The position numbers and the translations under genes are program-made. A stretch of DNA of 64,000 nt from JAQBQZ01 sp964406475 (lineage in GTDB: Bacteria; Patescibacteriota; Minisyncoccia; Phycocordibacterales; CAIRYW01), in assembly GCA_964406475.1 (NCBI GenBank), contig CAYORS010000002.1:1-64000 (forward strand). The letters run 5' to 3'. Shown piece after piece: positions 16,630-24,086 of this stretch; the stretch's first letter is position 1, and every line of letters starts with the position of its first letter. Below the pieces are notes generated by a model that was not told the origin of the DNA, ran no database searches, and saw only the letters and a list, made by a program, of their open reading frames with translations.

Positions 16630-17362
16630 AAAGAGACCTACATATCGGATTTATATTGTAGGCAGTATTGTTGTGTTGTGTTTGTTTGCACATATCTTTT
16701 TTAGAGATTTTTTGTTTAGATCGCTTATCACAATAAAAGGTGGGATTGAAAAAACAGTTGATTTTGTCTTGCCACAGAGTTTTCGCCGTAACAGCATCCT
16801 TGAAGAAGAGAATAAGAGACTCCGCGAAGAAATCACAAATCTAATTGCATCAAACGCAATCATTCCTGTTTTGCAAAAAGAAAATCAAGATTTGCATTTT
16901 CTTTTTCAAAAAAGAAAAGCGTCAACAACTGAAGTGTTGGGTACGGTTGTTGCATATCCTTCAAAGACTCCTTTTGATGAGCTTGTTGTTGAGATAACAG
17001 GAGAGACAAAAGTGGGTGACAGGGTCTTTGTGGGAGGACTTGTTTTGGGTGAGGTGGTAGAAGTAATATCGCCTTATGCAACAGTGCGTCTGTTTTCTTC
17101 ACCAGGTAATACTTTTCAGGGTAAAATTGGTGATAACAAGGTGGATGTGAGAGGGTTAGGAGGAGGTGCTTTTGAGGCTCTTGTACCTATCGGTATGTCT
17201 ATCAAAGTAGGTGACCCTCTTGTCTTGCAATCCCTGAGTCCTAAAGTCTTTGGTGTTGTGATGTCGGTTGAAGAAAAAGAATCCGAGGGATTTAAAAGAC
17301 TTCTTTTTTCTTTGCCGGTGAATCTTAATATGATTAATTATGTTGTGATAAAAAACAATTAA
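16607..17362 (+). CDS. mreC: Rod-shape-determining protein MreC
   Basis: Elongasome scaffold, 251 residues. One transmembrane helix (about 11-32), then a coiled coil (ILEEENKRLREEITNLIASN, about 64-95). A two-lobed beta domain with VLGTVVAYPSKTPFDELVVEI, GLVLGEVVEVISPYATVRLFSSP and IPIGMSIKVGDPLVLQS-like blocks follows and would bind PBP2. It overlaps the end of mreB by 23 bp and touches the next gene through a TAATG junction. Length and order agree with the family. Confidence 0.92.
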   Translation: MNYRFQHKKRPTYRIYIVGSIVVLCLFAHIFFRDFLFRSLITIKGGIEKTVDFVLPQSFRRNSILEEENKRLREEITNLIASNAIIPVLQKENQDLHFLFQKRKASTTEVLGTVVAYPSKTPFDELVVEITGETKVGDRVFVGGLVLGEVVEVISPYATVRLFSSPGNTFQGKIGDNKVDVRGLGGGAFEALVPIGMSIKVGDPLVLQSLSPKVFGVVMSVEEKESEGFKRLLFSLPVNLNMINYVVIKNN

Positions 17363-17622
17363 TGATGTATCGTTTCTTTATTACTATACTTGTTTTGTTG
17401 AGTTTTTTTATTCTCCCGTGGTGGTGTACTGTGCTTTTATGTATCGCAAGCTCGATTTTTTTTGATTATAAAGAAATGATTGTTTTTGGTTTTTTGTATG
17501 ATGTGTTGTACAACACAAAGGAAACTTTTTTGGCGGGACATATTTTTTTTATCGGAGCACTGTGTCTTTATGGTATGATGATAATCGTTAGACCTTACAT
17601 AAAGACAGAGTATGTTTCGTAA
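17362..17622 (+). CDS. mreD: MreD-like membrane protein, shortened
   Basis: An 86-residue hydrophobic protein with about three transmembrane segments. The assignment rests mainly on position: it sits exactly between mreC and the elongation PBP, overlapping both (1 bp and 11 bp). The segment DYKEMIVFGFLYDVLYN resembles the short acidic/aromatic loop of MreD. Normal MreD has five or six helices and ~160 residues, so this is about half-size. Sequence evidence alone would not identify it. Confidence 0.7.
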   Translation: MMYRFFITILVLLSFFILPWWCTVLLCIASSIFFDYKEMIVFGFLYDVLYNTKETFLAGHIFFIGALCLYGMMIIVRPYIKTEYVS

Positions 17623-19306
17623 AATACAATCTTTTTGGAAAAAAACAAAACACAAACAATATTCCACAGTCAATCCTGAGGAAATTTTTCTTGATTCTTC
17701 CAATCTTCCTTCCTTCAATCGAGATCAGTTTGAGGGTCGTATTGAAACCTCGATTTCAAAAACATCTCTTACTCTTATAAAAATCTGTTTTGCTTTGATT
17801 GTGATTGTGTTTGTCTATAAGGTGTGGGATTTGCAAGTAATCCAAGGTGATTTTTATCTTCAAAAATCACTTACAAACACTCTCAAAAAAGATATTATCT
17901 TTGCTCACAGAGGTATTATTGTTGACAGGAACAACGCATCTCTTGTGTGGAACGAAGAATCAAATGAAAGACCGTATGATACAAGGGAGTACGTACAACA
18001 AAGAGGATTTTCTCATCTTCTTGGGTTTGTTAAATACCCGGGGCAAGATGCTACGGGTAAGTTTTATAGTTTTGATACATTAGGACAAGATGGATTAGAA
18101 AAATATTTTAATCAAAATCTCAGTGGAACAAATGGTTCAAAACTGACCGAAACAAATGTAAAAGGTGAGATAGAAAGCCAAAGTATTCTTCTCCCTCCTC
18201 AAAATGGACAAAAAATCACCCTCTCGATTGACTCTCGTGTTCAAAGCCAGTTCTTCAATGAACTTGCTCGTGCTGTGGATGAGTCGGGTTTTGCTGGGGG
18301 GGCTGGGGTGATTATGGATACGCATACAGGAGAAGTTTTGGCTCTTGTGTCATATCCTGATTATAGTTCTGAGGTAATGACTCTGGGACAAGATAGGTTA
18401 AAAATAAAAGAATATTTGGAATCAAAACGTCAACCGTTTCTTGATCGTGCAATTTCTGGTTTGTATGCACCAGGATCTATTGTGAAGCCTTTTATTGCAC
18501 TCGGTATTCTTGAAGAGAGTATTATTGATCCCAATAAACAAATTTTGACAGAAGGCTTTCTTTCTCTTCCCAATCCATATGATCCAGAGCATCCTACTAT
18601 CTTTAAAGACTGGAAAAACCACGGCATTGTCGATATGAGAAAGGCTATAGCCGTATCTTCTGATGTATATTTTTATATCACTGGAGGTGGATTCAAAAAT
18701 CAAAAAGGACTCGGGATTTCAAAGATTGACGAGTATATGTCCAAATTCTTTTTTGGTGTTTCAACTTTTGGTTTCTTTGATGGGCCTGCAGGGACGATAC
18801 CCACTCCAGAATGGAAAGCTCGTCTTTTTGACGGAGAAGATTGGCGTATTGGTAATACATATCACACAGCAATTGGGCAGTATGGTTTTCAGGTGACACC
18901 ACTTCAAATCGCTCGAGCAATGACAGGTATTGCAACTGAAGGCGATATTGTGGAACCTGTAATTACAAAAGATGAACAAGGTCAAAAAACACACATTGAT
19001 GATATCGAGTCAAAAAATTACAAAGTAGTCAAAGAGGGAATGAGACAGGCTGTCACAAACGGTACTGCTATTGCTCTCAATATAAGTACACTGGCTGTCG
19101 CAGCAAAAACGGGAACAGCAGAGCTTGGAAGTTTGAAACAAAAAGTAAACTCGTGGGTAGAAGGGTTTTTCCCTTACGATAATCCGCGCTATACTTTTGC
19201 TGTTGTGCTTGAAAACGGACCTACCACATACAAGGTAAGTGCAATGCAAGTAATGGGACATACTCTCAAGTGGATGACAGAAAATACTCCTGAATATACA
19301 AAGTAG
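17612..19306 (+). CDS. mrdA: Penicillin-binding protein 2 (elongation transpeptidase)
   Basis: Class B penicillin-binding protein that cross-links lateral peptidoglycan, 564 residues. A transmembrane helix at about 53-72 is followed by the dimerisation/pedestal domain (YLQKSLTNTLKKDIIFAHRG...). The transpeptidase has the active Ser in APGSIVKPF, a second motif SSD (the usual SxN changed to SxD), and KTGTAELG as the KTG motif. Translation overlaps mreD. No RodA glycosyltransferase gene adjoins, so its partner must be encoded elsewhere. FtsI lies 8 kb downstream, so this organism has separate elongation and division enzymes. Confidence 0.93.
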   Translation: MFRKIQSFWKKTKHKQYSTVNPEEIFLDSSNLPSFNRDQFEGRIETSISKTSLTLIKICFALIVIVFVYKVWDLQVIQGDFYLQKSLTNTLKKDIIFAHRGIIVDRNNASLVWNEESNERPYDTREYVQQRGFSHLLGFVKYPGQDATGKFYSFDTLGQDGLEKYFNQNLSGTNGSKLTETNVKGEIESQSILLPPQNGQKITLSIDSRVQSQFFNELARAVDESGFAGGAGVIMDTHTGEVLALVSYPDYSSEVMTLGQDRLKIKEYLESKRQPFLDRAISGLYAPGSIVKPFIALGILEESIIDPNKQILTEGFLSLPNPYDPEHPTIFKDWKNHGIVDMRKAIAVSSDVYFYITGGGFKNQKGLGISKIDEYMSKFFFGVSTFGFFDGPAGTIPTPEWKARLFDGEDWRIGNTYHTAIGQYGFQVTPLQIARAMTGIATEGDIVEPVITKDEQGQKTHIDDIESKNYKVVKEGMRQAVTNGTAIALNISTLAVAAKTGTAELGSLKQKVNSWVEGFFPYDNPRYTFAVVLENGPTTYKVSAMQVMGHTLKWMTENTPEYTK

Positions 19307-19343
19307 ATTGATTTTTTAGTTTTTTGTTGTAAGGTAAACATTG

Positions 19344-19772
19344 ATGAAGACTATGTTCCTTTTGTTGGTCACGAGTATACTCGTGAGTTGTATCCCACAA
19401 GGTAATTACCAAGGTGTTCCGATGCCTCCGTATCGTGACGCTCCGGTGAAGTTCGAATCGAGAACACAAAATCCTCCTGTGTGTCACACGTCTCGATGTG
19501 TGCAACAGCAGAGGGTTGTTCAAGAAAGGGTTGTGTTTGTGGAAAAACCTACACCGATCCCACAACCTTACCCTGTATACATTGAGAGACCACAACCAGT
19601 ATTTATTCCCATTCAGAGACAGCCTGTTTCAATGTCTGATCCTGTCTATGAACCAAGATGCAGACAGGTGATACAGATGTGTCCACAACCGGTATTTACA
19701 CCACCTCCTTGGGGGTCGTGTAGGCAAATATCTATGCCACCACCGTGTTATGGGAATCCATATCATCAGTAA
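19344..19772 (+). CDS. Proline-rich secreted lipoprotein of unknown function
   Basis: 142 residues from the ATG (a TTG lies directly before it). An N-terminal hydrophobic signal ends in the lipobox LVSC, so the mature protein should start at C16 and be lipid-anchored outside. The rest is rich in Pro, Gln, Arg and Tyr (PYPVYIERPQPVFIPIQRQP). It carries several Cys (VCHTSRCVQQ, RCRQVIQMCPQ, GSCRQ, PPCYG), a composition typical of a surface or spacer protein. No family recognised. It lies just before another small lipoprotein. Confidence 0.78.
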   Translation: MKTMFLLLVTSILVSCIPQGNYQGVPMPPYRDAPVKFESRTQNPPVCHTSRCVQQQRVVQERVVFVEKPTPIPQPYPVYIERPQPVFIPIQRQPVSMSDPVYEPRCRQVIQMCPQPVFTPPPWGSCRQISMPPPCYGNPYHQ

Positions 19773-19773
19773 A

Positions 19774-19810
19774 TCCCTCAAAAAAGCATTGCTTTGAGAG
19801 GGTATTTTTA
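19774..19810 (+). terminator. Terminator after proline-rich lipoprotein
   Basis: CCCTC ... GAGGG outer stem with inner AAAGC / GCTTT pairing, then TATTTTTATT. Confidence 0.7.
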
Positions 19811-19823
19811 TTGTTTATATATA

Positions 19824-19851
19824 TTGACAAAATAATCAAATATGATATAAT
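19824..19851 (+). promoter_or_regulatory. Consensus promoter of second lipoprotein
   Basis: TTGACA (19824-19829), 16 bp, TATAAT (19846-19851), preceded by TGA as an extended -10. This is a perfect sigma-70 promoter. It leaves a ~36-nt leader before the ATG at 19894. Confidence 0.85.
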
Positions 19852-19893
19852 TAAAAAAGATTCCAGTGAGTCTGTCAAACAAAACAAACTATT

Positions 19894-20196
19894 ATGAAAA
19901 CAGTGTTCCTTACCATTCTTCTTTCCATGTCTTGCTTTATCACCTCCTGCACTCCACAAATGCAGGCAAATTTACAGCGGGCTGCTCTTGCAGGGATTGC
20001 TCAAGGACTCCAGCCTCGTGGATATCCTCAACAAAGAGGGTATCCTAAGCGGGTGATGTCGCCACAAATGGGGTATTCGCAACAAATACATTCGCAAGGA
20101 TATCCTGTTGGGTATATGCCGCAAGGTGGATACTCTCAAATGATGGGTGGTGGGTATGGGCGTGACCATGGGTTTACGCTTTATCCAAGAAGATGA
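19894..20196 (+). CDS. Small Gly/Gln/Tyr-rich lipoprotein of unknown function
   Basis: 100 residues. A signal peptide with lipobox ITSC predicts a lipidated mature N-terminus at about C19 (TPQMQANLQRAAL follows). The remainder is a low-complexity repeat of GYPQQRGYPKR / GYSQQIHSQGYPVGYMPQGGY type. The N-terminal pattern (short signal, SC, then T/I-P-Q) is like the preceding lipoprotein. The two could be paralogous or functionally paired. A perfect consensus promoter and a strong terminator bracket it, so it is probably abundant. Function unknown. Confidence 0.8.
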   Translation: MKTVFLTILLSMSCFITSCTPQMQANLQRAALAGIAQGLQPRGYPQQRGYPKRVMSPQMGYSQQIHSQGYPVGYMPQGGYSQMMGGGYGRDHGFTLYPRR

Positions 20197-20202
20197 TTTG
20201 TT

Positions 20203-20240
20203 AAGCCAGGGACGCAATTGCGCTCCCTGGCTTTTCTTTT
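20203..20240 (+). terminator. Strong terminator after second lipoprotein
   Basis: Perfect 10-bp stem AAGCCAGGGA / TCCCTGGCTT with an internal CGCAATTGCG palindrome, then TTCTTTTT. Confidence 0.88.
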
Positions 20241-20243
20241 TGA

Positions 20244-20272
20244 TTGACTTTTGAGGTCAAAAGTTTTAAAAT
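20244..20272 (+). promoter_or_regulatory. greA promoter with palindromic operator in the spacer
   Basis: TTGACT (20244-20249), 17 bp, TAAAAT (20267-20272). A perfect inverted repeat ACTTTTGA-GG-TCAAAAGT (20247-20264) occupies the spacer and overlaps the -35. This is a classic place for a repressor dimer. The regulator is not known. Confidence 0.65.
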
Positions 20273-20310
20273 AGCATTGTTTTTCAATATAAAATCTAAT
20301 CATAAAATAT

Positions 20311-20778
20311 ATGGCCGACGAAAAAGAGTATTTGACAAAAGAAAAGTTTGAAGAATTGAAAGCCGAGCTCGAAGAACTCAAAAAAACAAAAAGACGAGAG
20401 GTTGCTGACAGTCTTGAATATGCCAAATCTATGGGTGATCTTTCTGAAAATGCAGAATACCAAGAGGCTCGAGAAATGCAAGCAGAAGTAGAAGATCGTG
20501 TAAGTAAGCTTGAAAATATTTTGAAAAATGCTTCTATTGTATCTTCTCATCATGGAGGTGTTGTCACAATTGGTTCGACTGTTGTTGTTAAAAAGCACGG
20601 AGACAAAGAAAACCGTACATACCAAATTGTAGGTTCTGAAGAGGCAGATATATCAAAAGGGAAGATCTCTAATCATTCACCAATTGGGCTTGCGATAATG
20701 GGCAAAAAGAAAGGTGATAAGTTTGATGTGGCTACTCCAAAAGGAAAGATTGTATATGAGCTTGTTGATGTAAAATAA
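20311..20778 (+). CDS. greA: Transcription elongation factor GreA
   Basis: Rescues backtracked RNA polymerase by stimulating transcript cleavage; 155 residues, the standard length. The N-terminal coiled coil (about 8-78) contains the acidic tip SMGDLSENAEYQEAREMQ, with the D and E that enter the polymerase secondary channel. The C-terminal FKBP-like domain has the GSTVVVKK, SPIGLAIMGKKKGD and TPKGKIVYELV blocks. It has its own promoter and terminator. Confidence 0.96.
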   Translation: MADEKEYLTKEKFEELKAELEELKKTKRREVADSLEYAKSMGDLSENAEYQEAREMQAEVEDRVSKLENILKNASIVSSHHGGVVTIGSTVVVKKHGDKENRTYQIVGSEEADISKGKISNHSPIGLAIMGKKKGDKFDVATPKGKIVYELVDVK

Positions 20779-20779
20779 A

Positions 20780-20820
20780 ACAAAAGCCGCGCCCCTGTGG
20801 GGCGCGGCTTTTGTTTTTTT
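20780..20820 (+). terminator. greA terminator
   Basis: A GC-rich perfect 14-bp stem (AAAAGCCGCGCCCC / GGGGCGCGGCTTTT) with a TGT loop, followed by TGTTTTTTT. It is the strongest terminator in the window. Confidence 0.92.
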
Positions 20821-20859
20821 ATAAGAAATCATATACTGGAAACTTTGTTCTTTCTCCTA

Positions 20860-20865
20860 TATACT
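20860..20865 (+). promoter_or_regulatory. -10 box of lysS
   Basis: TATACT ends 7 bp before the lysS ATG, again suggesting a leaderless message. A weak TGGAAA lies 17 bp upstream. Confidence 0.5.
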
Positions 20866-20872
20866 ACTAATT

Positions 20873-22771
20873 ATGGCATTAGATGAAATAAGAAATATAC
20901 GACTCCAAAAACTCGAACAAATCAAAAAATCGGGAATGAATCCTTTCCCAAGTAAAACGATTCGCACTCACACTCTGAAGGAAGTAGAAGATAATTTTGA
21001 CGAGTTGTCTGTTTCCCATACACAGGTTACGCTTGCTGGACGGGTAATGTCTTTGCGTGGGCAGGGGGCACTTGTGTTTTTTGATCTTTTTGACGGTACG
21101 GCAAGATTCCAGTCACTTTTTAAAAAAGATGATACCACCGAAAAAGGTTTTGTGTTTTTTAAAGATGTGGTTGATATGGGGGATTTTGTCGAGGTGACAG
21201 GAACTCTTTTTGTAACAAAAACAGGTCAAAAAACTATTGAAGTCATCGACTGGCGTATGCTTACAAAATCAATCCTTCCTCTTCCTGAAAAATGGCACGG
21301 ACTTCAAGATACAGAAGAAAGATTCCGCAAACGATATCTTGATATTTTGGGTAACGATGAGCTTCGAGATTTGTTTATCAAAAAGGCAAAGTTCTGGCAA
21401 GTAACACGAAGATTTTTGACTGAGAGAGGGTTTTTGGAAGTGGAAACACCAACACTCGAGATTACAACAGGAGGTGCAGAAGCAAATCCTTTTAAGACTC
21501 ATCACAATGATTTTGATATTGATGTATATATGCGAATTTCTGTGGGTGAGCTTTGGCAGAAGCGTCTGATGGCTGCAGGCTTTCCAAAAACTTTTGAAAT
21601 CGGAAGGATTTATCGTAATGAAGGTTCGAGCCCGGACCATACACAAGAGTTTACAAATATGGAGTTTTACTACGCCTTTGCAGACTATCGTGATGGTATG
21701 AAACTTGTGAAAGAGCTCTACCAAACAATCGCACAAGAGGTTTTTGGCACAACTAAGTTTGAAACACGTGGTTATACTTTTGATCTCGCAGATGAATGGA
21801 AAGAGATTGATTATAGTGAAGAGATAAAGCGACAAACCGGTATTGATATATTTGGTGCGGATGTATCAGAGATGAAAGCTAAACTCAAAGAGCTTAATGT
21901 AAAATATGAAGGTGATAGTAAAGAACGTCTCACTGATACCTTGTGGAAGTTTTGTCGTAAACATATTGCAGGTCCTGCATTTTTGCTTCATCATCCAAAA
22001 CTCGTCGCACCTCTTGCAAAAGAAAGCGGTAAAGACGCCCGTGTTGTCGAACGATTCCAGGTTATCTTGGCGGGAAGTGAGATTGGTAATGGATATTCAG
22101 AATTAAACGACCCGATCGATCAGCGTCAAAGATTTGAAGAACAACAAGCTCTTATCGACAAAGGGGACAACGAAGCGATGATGGCAGACTACGAATTCGT
22201 AGAGATGCTTGAACACGGAATGCCACCAACCTGTGGGTTTGGATTTGGAGAGAGACTCTTTTCTTTCCTTGTTGATAAACCAATACGCGAGACCCAGTAT
22301 TTCCCACTCATGAAGCAAAAAGAAGTGGTACTTTCTAAAAAAGAAGCCGAAGCAAAATATCGTTCAAAGAAATTCGTTGCTATTGCGGATCCGGCTCATG
22401 GATACGGTGTGACTGCAAACGCTTTGGGACAGCTTGGTATTTCTATTGGGGGATTTTCAAAAGAGAAATTATTTGATAAAGAAATTCTTCATGACAAAGA
22501 TGGACGTATACATTATGTAGATGGATTTTATCCGATGACAAACCTTGCAGGTACTCAGGAAGACATGGCAAAGTTTGTGGCTAAATGTTATGAGGCAAAG
22601 ATTCAAGTATTTGATTTCTCTATGATTATGCGTAAAGCTCACTCAGATAAAGAAATGGAAGAAGGGTATAAAAAAGTGTCTACAAAAGATGTACCATATA
22701 TAGCAGTAGGAGCACTTGTTCCTGGGGACTTTGAGAAAGAGTTTTTGTCTACTCTAAAATTATTTAGCTAA
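20873..22771 (+). CDS. lysS: Lysyl-tRNA synthetase with C-terminal DUF2000/PTH2-like domain
   Basis: Class II LysRS, 632 residues against ~500 normally. The N-terminal OB-fold anticodon domain (about 50-140) is followed by the catalytic core. Motif 2 is FEIGRIYRNEGSSPDHTQEF and motif 3 is CGFGFGERLFSFLV; the class-specific LHHPK and AGSEIGNGYSELNDP blocks are present. After motif 3 (ending near 480) come ~133 additional residues (500-632). They look like a DUF2000 domain of the peptidyl-tRNA hydrolase 2 type: KFVAIADPAHGYGVTANALG, DGRIHYVDGFYPM, then IAVGALVPGD. The fusion is in one uninterrupted frame. An editing or tRNA-release role is conceivable but only a guess. It sits alone between a terminator and the transposase region. 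Confidence 0.92.
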   Translation: MALDEIRNIRLQKLEQIKKSGMNPFPSKTIRTHTLKEVEDNFDELSVSHTQVTLAGRVMSLRGQGALVFFDLFDGTARFQSLFKKDDTTEKGFVFFKDVVDMGDFVEVTGTLFVTKTGQKTIEVIDWRMLTKSILPLPEKWHGLQDTEERFRKRYLDILGNDELRDLFIKKAKFWQVTRRFLTERGFLEVETPTLEITTGGAEANPFKTHHNDFDIDVYMRISVGELWQKRLMAAGFPKTFEIGRIYRNEGSSPDHTQEFTNMEFYYAFADYRDGMKLVKELYQTIAQEVFGTTKFETRGYTFDLADEWKEIDYSEEIKRQTGIDIFGADVSEMKAKLKELNVKYEGDSKERLTDTLWKFCRKHIAGPAFLLHHPKLVAPLAKESGKDARVVERFQVILAGSEIGNGYSELNDPIDQRQRFEEQQALIDKGDNEAMMADYEFVEMLEHGMPPTCGFGFGERLFSFLVDKPIRETQYFPLMKQKEVVLSKKEAEAKYRSKKFVAIADPAHGYGVTANALGQLGISIGGFSKEKLFDKEILHDKDGRIHYVDGFYPMTNLAGTQEDMAKFVAKCYEAKIQVFDFSMIMRKAHSDKEMEEGYKKVSTKDVPYIAVGALVPGDFEKEFLSTLKLFS

Positions 22772-22815
22772 TTTTTTAGATAAAATAAAAGGTATTACAA
22801 TTCGCTATTTAATTT

Positions 22816-22859
22816 TATCACAACAACTCCGCTAGGTCGGACCTAGCGGAGTTGTGATA
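22816..22859. repeat. REP-like palindrome, left of RAYT transposase
   Basis: A hairpin whose 25-bp core, 12-bp arms CTCCGCTAGGTC / GACCTAGCGGAG around one G (22827-22851), is identical to the core at 23554-23578. The outer TATCACAAC / GTTGTGATA arms extend the stem with one 3-nt bulge. Confidence 0.85.
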
Positions 22860-22882
22860 CATAATATATACTATGTATTAAT

Positions 22883-23542
22883 ATGGCAGTTCGAAAAGTA
22901 AAATTCAGTGTTGGTGAATATTACCATCTTTATAATCGTGGAAATAGTAAGCAGAAGATATTTCACGATCAAGAAGATTATAATCGCTTTGCTGCACTAC
23001 TCTATGCTTGTAATAGAGAAGAAAATATTAAAGCAGATGATCTTGGGAAAAAAGAGGATTTTTTTCATTTGGATCAAAGTGACGCTTGCATTGTTGCCAT
23101 TGGTGCATATTGTCTAATGCCAAATCACTTTCATCTACTCATTAATGAAATTATAGATAATGGTATTACTAGATTTATGAGAAAACTATGCACTGCATAT
23201 GTTATGTACTACAACAAAAAGTACAAGAGAACAGGTGGATTATTTGAGGGTAAATTTAAATCTGAATACCTATTGTCTGATCGGTATTTAAAATACATAT
23301 TTTCTTATATTCATTTGAACCCTGTAAAATTGATAGAGCCAAAATGGCGAGATATAGGTGTCAAAAATATTCACGGTGTAAAGCGATATTTGAATTCTTA
23401 CAAATATTCGAGTTATTGTGATTATCTTGGTGAAAATAGGAAGCATAATTCAATTTTGAATATAGATAGATTTCCAAAGTATTTTCCAACAAAACGTTCT
23501 TTTGAATATGAAATTCAAAATTGGATTAATTTCAAAATTTAA
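22883..23542 (+). CDS. REP-associated tyrosine transposase (Y1/HUH family)
   Basis: Single-strand DNA transposase related to IS200/IS605 TnpA, 219 residues. The HUH metal motif is H82-F83-H84 in LMPNHFHLLI. The probable nucleophile is Y106 within KLCTAYVMYYNKKY, followed by the family signature TGGLFEGKFKSEYL and the YIHLNPVK block. The N-terminus YYHLYNRGNSKQKIF is also typical. It sits between two hairpins with the same 25-bp core, the right one starting 2 bp after the stop codon. This is the layout of RAYT genes with their REP substrates. It appears intact and is more AT-rich than its neighbours. Confidence 0.92.
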   Translation: MAVRKVKFSVGEYYHLYNRGNSKQKIFHDQEDYNRFAALLYACNREENIKADDLGKKEDFFHLDQSDACIVAIGAYCLMPNHFHLLINEIIDNGITRFMRKLCTAYVMYYNKKYKRTGGLFEGKFKSEYLLSDRYLKYIFSYIHLNPVKLIEPKWRDIGVKNIHGVKRYLNSYKYSSYCDYLGENRKHNSILNIDRFPKYFPTKRSFEYEIQNWINFKI

Positions 23543-23544
23543 AT

Positions 23545-23587
23545 GTTGTTTCTCTCCGCTAGGTCGGACCTAGCGGAGAGAAACAAC
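23545..23587. repeat. REP-like palindrome, right of RAYT transposase
   Basis: A perfect 21-bp inverted repeat with a single central G. The inner 25 bp match the left palindrome exactly, while the outer arms (GTTGTTTCT / AGAAACAAC) differ. No T-run follows, so it is not primarily a terminator. Confidence 0.87.
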
Positions 23588-23611
23588 TAAGATTTACTAG
23601 GGTCTTGTTTA

Positions 23612-23639
23612 TTGAATATTTTTTTTGGTGTGTTATTCT
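23612..23639 (+). promoter_or_regulatory. Promoter of the 95-residue orphan gene
   Basis: TTGAAT (23612-23617), 16 bp, TATTCT (23634-23639) with a TGT extension; the ATG follows after 13 bp. Confidence 0.6.
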
Positions 23640-23652
23640 TGAGATAGAAATT

Positions 23653-23940
23653 ATGAAATCAAAAAAACTTTGCCGTGAGAAGCCAACTCATAAGCACACT
23701 CCCTTTGATAAAGTGATTGGTTTGTTCTATCAACGTGATCCACATGTTACATTTGAAGATTGTGTGGTAGCTGCTCAAACAATAAGGGACGTTTGTCGTC
23801 TTTGTTGGATTGCTGCTCATCGATGGCAACAAACGATCGTTGTCAGGTTAATAGAAACAAGATTTGGTGGACAAGTGCGTCCTTTTAAAGCATTTTGCCG
23901 GCATTTTGATCCATTCTTTTATTGTTTGCGTTTTGGATAA
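23653..23940 (+). CDS. Small basic Cys/His/Phe-rich protein of unknown function
   Basis: 95 residues from the ATG just after a recognisable promoter; a longer frame upstream would cross that promoter. The protein is basic, with a KxCREKPTHKHTP start, a predicted helix around TFEDCVVAAQTIRDVCRLCWIAAHRW and an aromatic, Cys-containing C-terminus (FCRHFDPFFYCLRFG). Four or five Cys and several His could bind metal, but no clean CxxC pair is seen. Not recognised. It has its own terminator and lies between the RAYT unit and mraZ. Confidence 0.65.
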   Translation: MKSKKLCREKPTHKHTPFDKVIGLFYQRDPHVTFEDCVVAAQTIRDVCRLCWIAAHRWQQTIVVRLIETRFGGQVRPFKAFCRHFDPFFYCLRFG

Positions 23941-23976
23941 ACTTCATCTTTCTCAAGGTGGAGTTTTTTTATTTTC
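23938..23976 (+). terminator. Terminator after the 95-residue orphan gene
   Basis: AAACTTCA / TGGAGTTT stem (one G-T pair), then TTTTTATTTT. Confidence 0.65.
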
Positions 23977-24039
23977 ATTACACCTTCTCCTGGTGCGTTT
24001 TATTTAATGTGGAAAACTTTGTGTTGCAAGACATATAAA

Positions 24040-24080
24040 GTGGTATAATGTGGTATGTAAGTGGGATGAAGTGGTAAAAT
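24040..24080 (+). promoter_or_regulatory. MraZ operator and division-cluster promoter
   Basis: Four GTGG(G/T) direct repeats start at 24040, 24050, 24061 and 24071, one per helical turn. This matches the ~10-bp TGGG repeat array bound by MraZ. TATAAT (24044-24049) lies between the first two boxes. A second -10-like TAAAAT (24075-24080) is 6 bp before the mraZ ATG. Autorepression of the cluster by MraZ is the natural reading. Confidence 0.72.
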
Positions 24081-24086
24081 AAAAAT

